Shown piece by piece: positions 6,515 through 8,647 of a stretch of 8,647 nucleotides of DNA. Within the stretch, counting starts at the first letter, position 1. Each line of letters begins with the position of its first letter. Position numbers and translations under genes: made by a program. The stretch is taken from the NCBI GenBank assembly GCA_021772165.1, contig JAJFMM010000101.1, positions 1-8,647 on the forward strand. Reading direction: 5' to 3'. Below the pieces are notes generated by a model. The model did no database searches, had not been told where the DNA came from, and saw nothing but the letters and a program-made list of their open reading frames with translations. The stretch is from Chlamydiota bacterium (lineage in GTDB: Bacteria > Chlamydiota > Chlamydiia > Chlamydiales > SM23-39).

Positions 6515-6883
6515 ATGCCTAGAGTCATTGGTATCGACATCCCAGGGAATAAGAGATTAGAAATTTCTTTAACCTATATCTATGGAGTAGGAAGAACCCT
6601 TTCGAATCAGATCATTGAAGAGCTCCAATTCGACATGAACATGAAAGCAAGTAATCTGACTGAAGAAGATATAGCTCGCATCAATGCTTACTTGCAGACG
6701 AAATGTGTTGTTGAGGGAGACCTGAGACGCCAAACACAGAACAATATCAAACGTCTTATTGGTATCAACTGCTATCGCGGTTTGAGACACCGATTAGGCT
6801 TGCCGGTTAGAGGACAGCGTACCCGCACGAATTCCAGAACTAGGAAGGGTAAGCGCAAAACCGTAGCGAATAAGAAAATTTAA
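6515..6883 (+). CDS. rpsM: 30S ribosomal protein S13
   Basis: S13 is in the 30S head, contacts P-site tRNA through its tail, and bridges to L5 of the 50S. The 122-residue product is of normal length. It starts PRVIGIDIPGNKRLEISLTY with the helix-two-turn-helix region around YGVGRTLSNQI. The S13 signature lies at 88-102 (RGLRHRLGLPVRGQR). The basic C-terminal extension RTRTNSRTRKGKRKTVANKK is the tRNA-contacting tail. The Shine-Dalgarno AAGGA (6504-6508) lies six bases before the ATG. In many bacteria adk, map, infA and rpmJ lie between secY and this gene; none is here. Confidence 0.99.
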   Translation: MPRVIGIDIPGNKRLEISLTYIYGVGRTLSNQIIEELQFDMNMKASNLTEEDIARINAYLQTKCVVEGDLRRQTQNNIKRLIGINCYRGLRHRLGLPVRGQRTRTNSRTRKGKRKTVANKKI

Positions 6884-6893
6884 AGACCTTTAG

Positions 6894-6910
6894 AGGAGAA
6901 TATAGCCTTG
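6894..6910 (+). promoter_or_regulatory. Ribosome-binding site and TTG start of rpsK
   Basis: AGGAG (6894-6898), within a longer AGAGGAG run, lies nine bases before TTG at 6908-6910. There is no ATG or GTG in this frame between the in-frame stop at 6881-6883 and the conserved S11 core, and the first in-frame GTG is codon 25 of the protein. The site therefore fixes the start at a TTG. Confidence 0.85.
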
Positions 6911-7324
6911 GCAAAGCAAGAACAGAAGGCCCCACCTAAAAGGGCAGGAGTCCGAGTCAAGAAGAAGATCCAGCGTACTGTGCCGTCCGGAATTGCACAT
7001 GTCAAAGCTACCTTCAACAATACCATCGTGACCATTACAGATCTCGCGGGTAACGTCATTTCATGGGCATCCGCTGGGAAATCCAATTTTTCGGGTTCTA
7101 GAAAATCATCGGCTTTTGCAGCTACAGTTGCAGCACAAAATGCAGCGCGTGATGCTACAGTCGTAGGAATGAAAGAATGTGAAGTGAATCTTTGTGGACC
7201 TGGCGCAGGGCGCGAGTCTGCTGTAAGAGGACTTCAAAGTGCGGGCTTATCGATCACAATTATTCGAGACCGTACACCAGTGCCGCACAACGGTTGTAGA
7301 GCACGTAAGCGCAGACGCGTATAA
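6908..7324 (+). CDS. rpsK: 30S ribosomal protein S11 (TTG start)
   Basis: S11 lies on the platform of the 30S near the E site and the 3' end of 16S rRNA, with S7 and S21. The 138-residue protein is slightly longer than E. coli S11 (129), because of a basic N-terminal tail of about 25 residues, as in chlamydial S11. The core is clear: GIAHVKATFNNTIVTITDLAG at about 28-48 (shown in part), GSRKSSAFAATVAAQ at 63-77, GAGRESAVRGL at 99-109 and the signature DRTPVPHNGCRARKRRRV at the end. The start is TTG with a strong Shine-Dalgarno; every other gene of this window whose start is visible uses ATG. rpsD, which often follows, is absent, and rpoA begins 22 bases downstream. Confidence 0.98.
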   Translation: MAKQEQKAPPKRAGVRVKKKIQRTVPSGIAHVKATFNNTIVTITDLAGNVISWASAGKSNFSGSRKSSAFAATVAAQNAARDATVVGMKECEVNLCGPGAGRESAVRGLQSAGLSITIIRDRTPVPHNGCRARKRRRV

Positions 7325-7346
7325 GCAAAACTGAGAGGATCTAGAT

Positions 7347-8444
7347 ATGGCAGTCAAGTATGGCAAATTCGAAATGCCAGAAAAAATAAGGGTAGACGAC
7401 GCGAGCAAGACAGCAACATTTGCTAAGTTCATCGTTGAACCTTTCGAAAGAGGATTTGGACATACAGTCGGAAATACTCTACGCAGAATCCTGTTGGGAG
7501 CCTTAGAAGCCCCTGCCATTCTCTCTGTACGCATCGAAGGTGTGCCACATGAGTATATGGCGATTGAGGGTGTCACCCAGGATATGATTCATATCATTTT
7601 GAATCTAAAGGGTGCTTTGCTCCGTAATTTGAGTGCTGAAGAAGGCAGTCATCCACGTGAAATTCGACATCTCGTCAAGCAACTCGAAATCACTGAAGAG
7701 ATGATTGAGAAGAATGGTGGAGAGTACAGAGTAGCTCTGAAAGACCTAATGGATTCGAATGAGTATGAAATCGTCAATCCGAACCATCATATTTTCACTG
7801 CTACTAAACCGATGTCCAGACGTGTTGATATGCGCGTTTCTAATGGCCGTGGATACGTGCCATCGGAGAGACACTGTTTTGAGAGAATGCACGATGAGAT
7901 CATCATCGATGCAGCGTTTTCTCCGGTACGTCTTGTCAATTACTTAGTTGAGAATACTCGCGTAGGACAAGATACGGATTACGACAGATTGATCCTTGAA
8001 GTCACAACAGACGGAAGAGTCACTCCAGTCGAAGCGCTTGCATTTGCTGCACAGATTTCTATCCAGCACATGCATGTGTTCGAGGCGATTAAATCGCATT
8101 CGATTGTATTTGATAAGGGAGAGGCGATCATCAATCGCGACCGCGATGAGATTCTTGCAAAATTAGCTCTAAGAATCAACGAGATCGAACTTTCAGTGCG
8201 TTCTACAAATTGTTTGGCTAACGCAAATATTGATACAATCGGTGAACTTGTTGTAATGCCTGAGTCAGAAATGCTGAGATTCAGAAACTTTGGTAAAAAG
8301 TCCCTCACTGAGATTAAACAGAAGCTAGATGAGCTTGGATTATGTCTGGGTATGGATCTCGCGAAGTACGGCATTAATCGCGATAACATCAAGACAATCA
8401 TTCAAACCTATCAGCAAGAAAAATTGGGAAGCGTTGAAGTATGA
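7347..8444 (+). CDS. rpoA: DNA-directed RNA polymerase subunit alpha
   Basis: The alpha subunit dimerises to scaffold beta and beta' assembly, and its C-terminal domain binds UP elements and activators. The 365-residue protein is longer than E. coli alpha (329). The N-terminal domain (about 1-250) has the assembly motif EPFERGFGHTVGNTLRRILL at 31-50, GRGYVPSERH at 167-176 and VGQDTDYDRLILEV. Between NLKGALLRN (86-94) and EIVNPNHHIF (141-150) it is about 17 residues longer than E. coli; chlamydial alpha is similarly long there. The C-terminal domain (about 275-340) keeps the DNA-contact residues in SVRSTNCLA (Arg285, Asn288 and Cys289, matching E. coli Arg265, Asn268, Cys269) and FGKKSLTEI. 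A tail of about 25 residues follows. The ribosome-binding site AGAGGA (7334-7339) lies seven bases before the ATG. The stop overlaps the rplQ start as ATGA. Confidence 0.99.
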   Translation: MAVKYGKFEMPEKIRVDDASKTATFAKFIVEPFERGFGHTVGNTLRRILLGALEAPAILSVRIEGVPHEYMAIEGVTQDMIHIILNLKGALLRNLSAEEGSHPREIRHLVKQLEITEEMIEKNGGEYRVALKDLMDSNEYEIVNPNHHIFTATKPMSRRVDMRVSNGRGYVPSERHCFERMHDEIIIDAAFSPVRLVNYLVENTRVGQDTDYDRLILEVTTDGRVTPVEALAFAAQISIQHMHVFEAIKSHSIVFDKGEAIINRDRDEILAKLALRINEIELSVRSTNCLANANIDTIGELVVMPESEMLRFRNFGKKSLTEIKQKLDELGLCLGMDLAKYGINRDNIKTIIQTYQQEKLGSVEV

Positions 8445-8647
8445 GACACGGTAAGCACACATTTAAGGTAGGCCGCACAGGATCGCATCGTCGCGCTATG
8501 CTGTCTAATATGCTTAAATCACTCATTGAAAGTGAAAGAATTACTACTACCATTGTTAAAGCAAAAGAGCTTCGCAGACATGCTGATCGTATGATCACGT
8601 TAGCGAAGAAAGATACGCTAGCTTCTCGTAGAGATGCAATTGCTAAA
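8441..8647 (+). CDS. rplQ: 50S ribosomal protein L17, 3'-truncated by window edge
   Basis: L17 is a 50S protein near the polypeptide tunnel exit. Only the first 69 codons are in the window; the frame is open to the last base. It begins MRHGKHTFKVGRTGSHRRAM and shows the L17 signature region MLKSLIESERITTTIVKAKE, then LRRHADRMITLAKKDTLASR. This matches bacterial L17, whose usual length is about 120-145 residues, so roughly half is missing. The ATG overlaps the rpoA stop by four bases and no strong Shine-Dalgarno is seen (GGGAA at 8426-8430 is ten bases away), so translation probably relies on ribosomes finishing rpoA. L17 after alpha is the usual order. Confidence 0.98.
   Translation, partial: MRHGKHTFKVGRTGSHRRAMLSNMLKSLIESERITTTIVKAKELRRHADRMITLAKKDTLASRRDAIAK

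Noticed and set aside
7979..8401. 140-codon open frame on the minus strand inside rpoA
   Set aside because: It lies wholly opposite a strongly conserved rpoA segment, has no recognisable protein family and no clear ribosome-binding context; long antisense frames are expected against this codon use.

Overview
The window is one uninterrupted stretch of a bacterial ribosomal-protein super-operon, corresponding to the end of the S10 cluster, the spc cluster and the alpha cluster. It holds seventeen genes, all on the + strand: rpsC (5' end outside the window), rplP, rpmC, rpsQ, rplN, rplX, rplE, rpsH, rplF, rplR, rpsE, rplO, secY, rpsM, rpsK, rpoA and rplQ (3' end outside the window). Coding density is close to total. 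Most junctions have 1 to 24 bases between genes or an ATGA overlap. The only larger gap is the 57-base secY-rpsM spacer.

The likely source is a member of the Chlamydiae. First, the gene order lacks rpsN between rplE and rpsH, rpmD between rpsE and rplO, everything (adk, map, infA, rpmJ) between secY and rpsM, and rpsD between rpsK and rpoA. This is the order I recall for Chlamydia. Second, the proteins resemble remembered chlamydial homologues more than those of other phyla, for example the S3 stretch around SACQGAS, the L18 ending AGLQF and the alpha-CTD segment with RSTNCLANANI. The proteins differ from Chlamydia at many positions and G+C is roughly 40-47% in the lines I sampled, so a Chlamydia-related 'environmental' lineage is more likely than Chlamydiaceae. 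That last step is inference from memory, not a search.

Layout: 1-1485 is the S10-type tail (S3, L16, L29, S17). 1507-6457 is the spc-type block (L14, L24, L5, S8, L6, L18, S5, L15, SecY). 6515-8647 is the alpha-type block (S13, S11, RNA polymerase alpha, L17). The products build both ribosomal subunits, the SecYEG protein-export channel and the RNA polymerase assembly platform. Co-transcription ties translation, transcription and secretion capacity together. rpmC/rpsQ, rpsE/rplO and rpoA/rplQ overlap by ATGA and are probably translationally coupled.

I found no RNA genes, mobile elements, CRISPR arrays, terminators or foreign genes, and no previously undescribed system. The points worth a second look are modest: a TTG start codon for rpsK, a possible internal promoter and small AT-only hairpin in the secY-rpsM spacer, an expanded loop in the RpoA N-terminal domain, and the set of genes missing from the conserved order.
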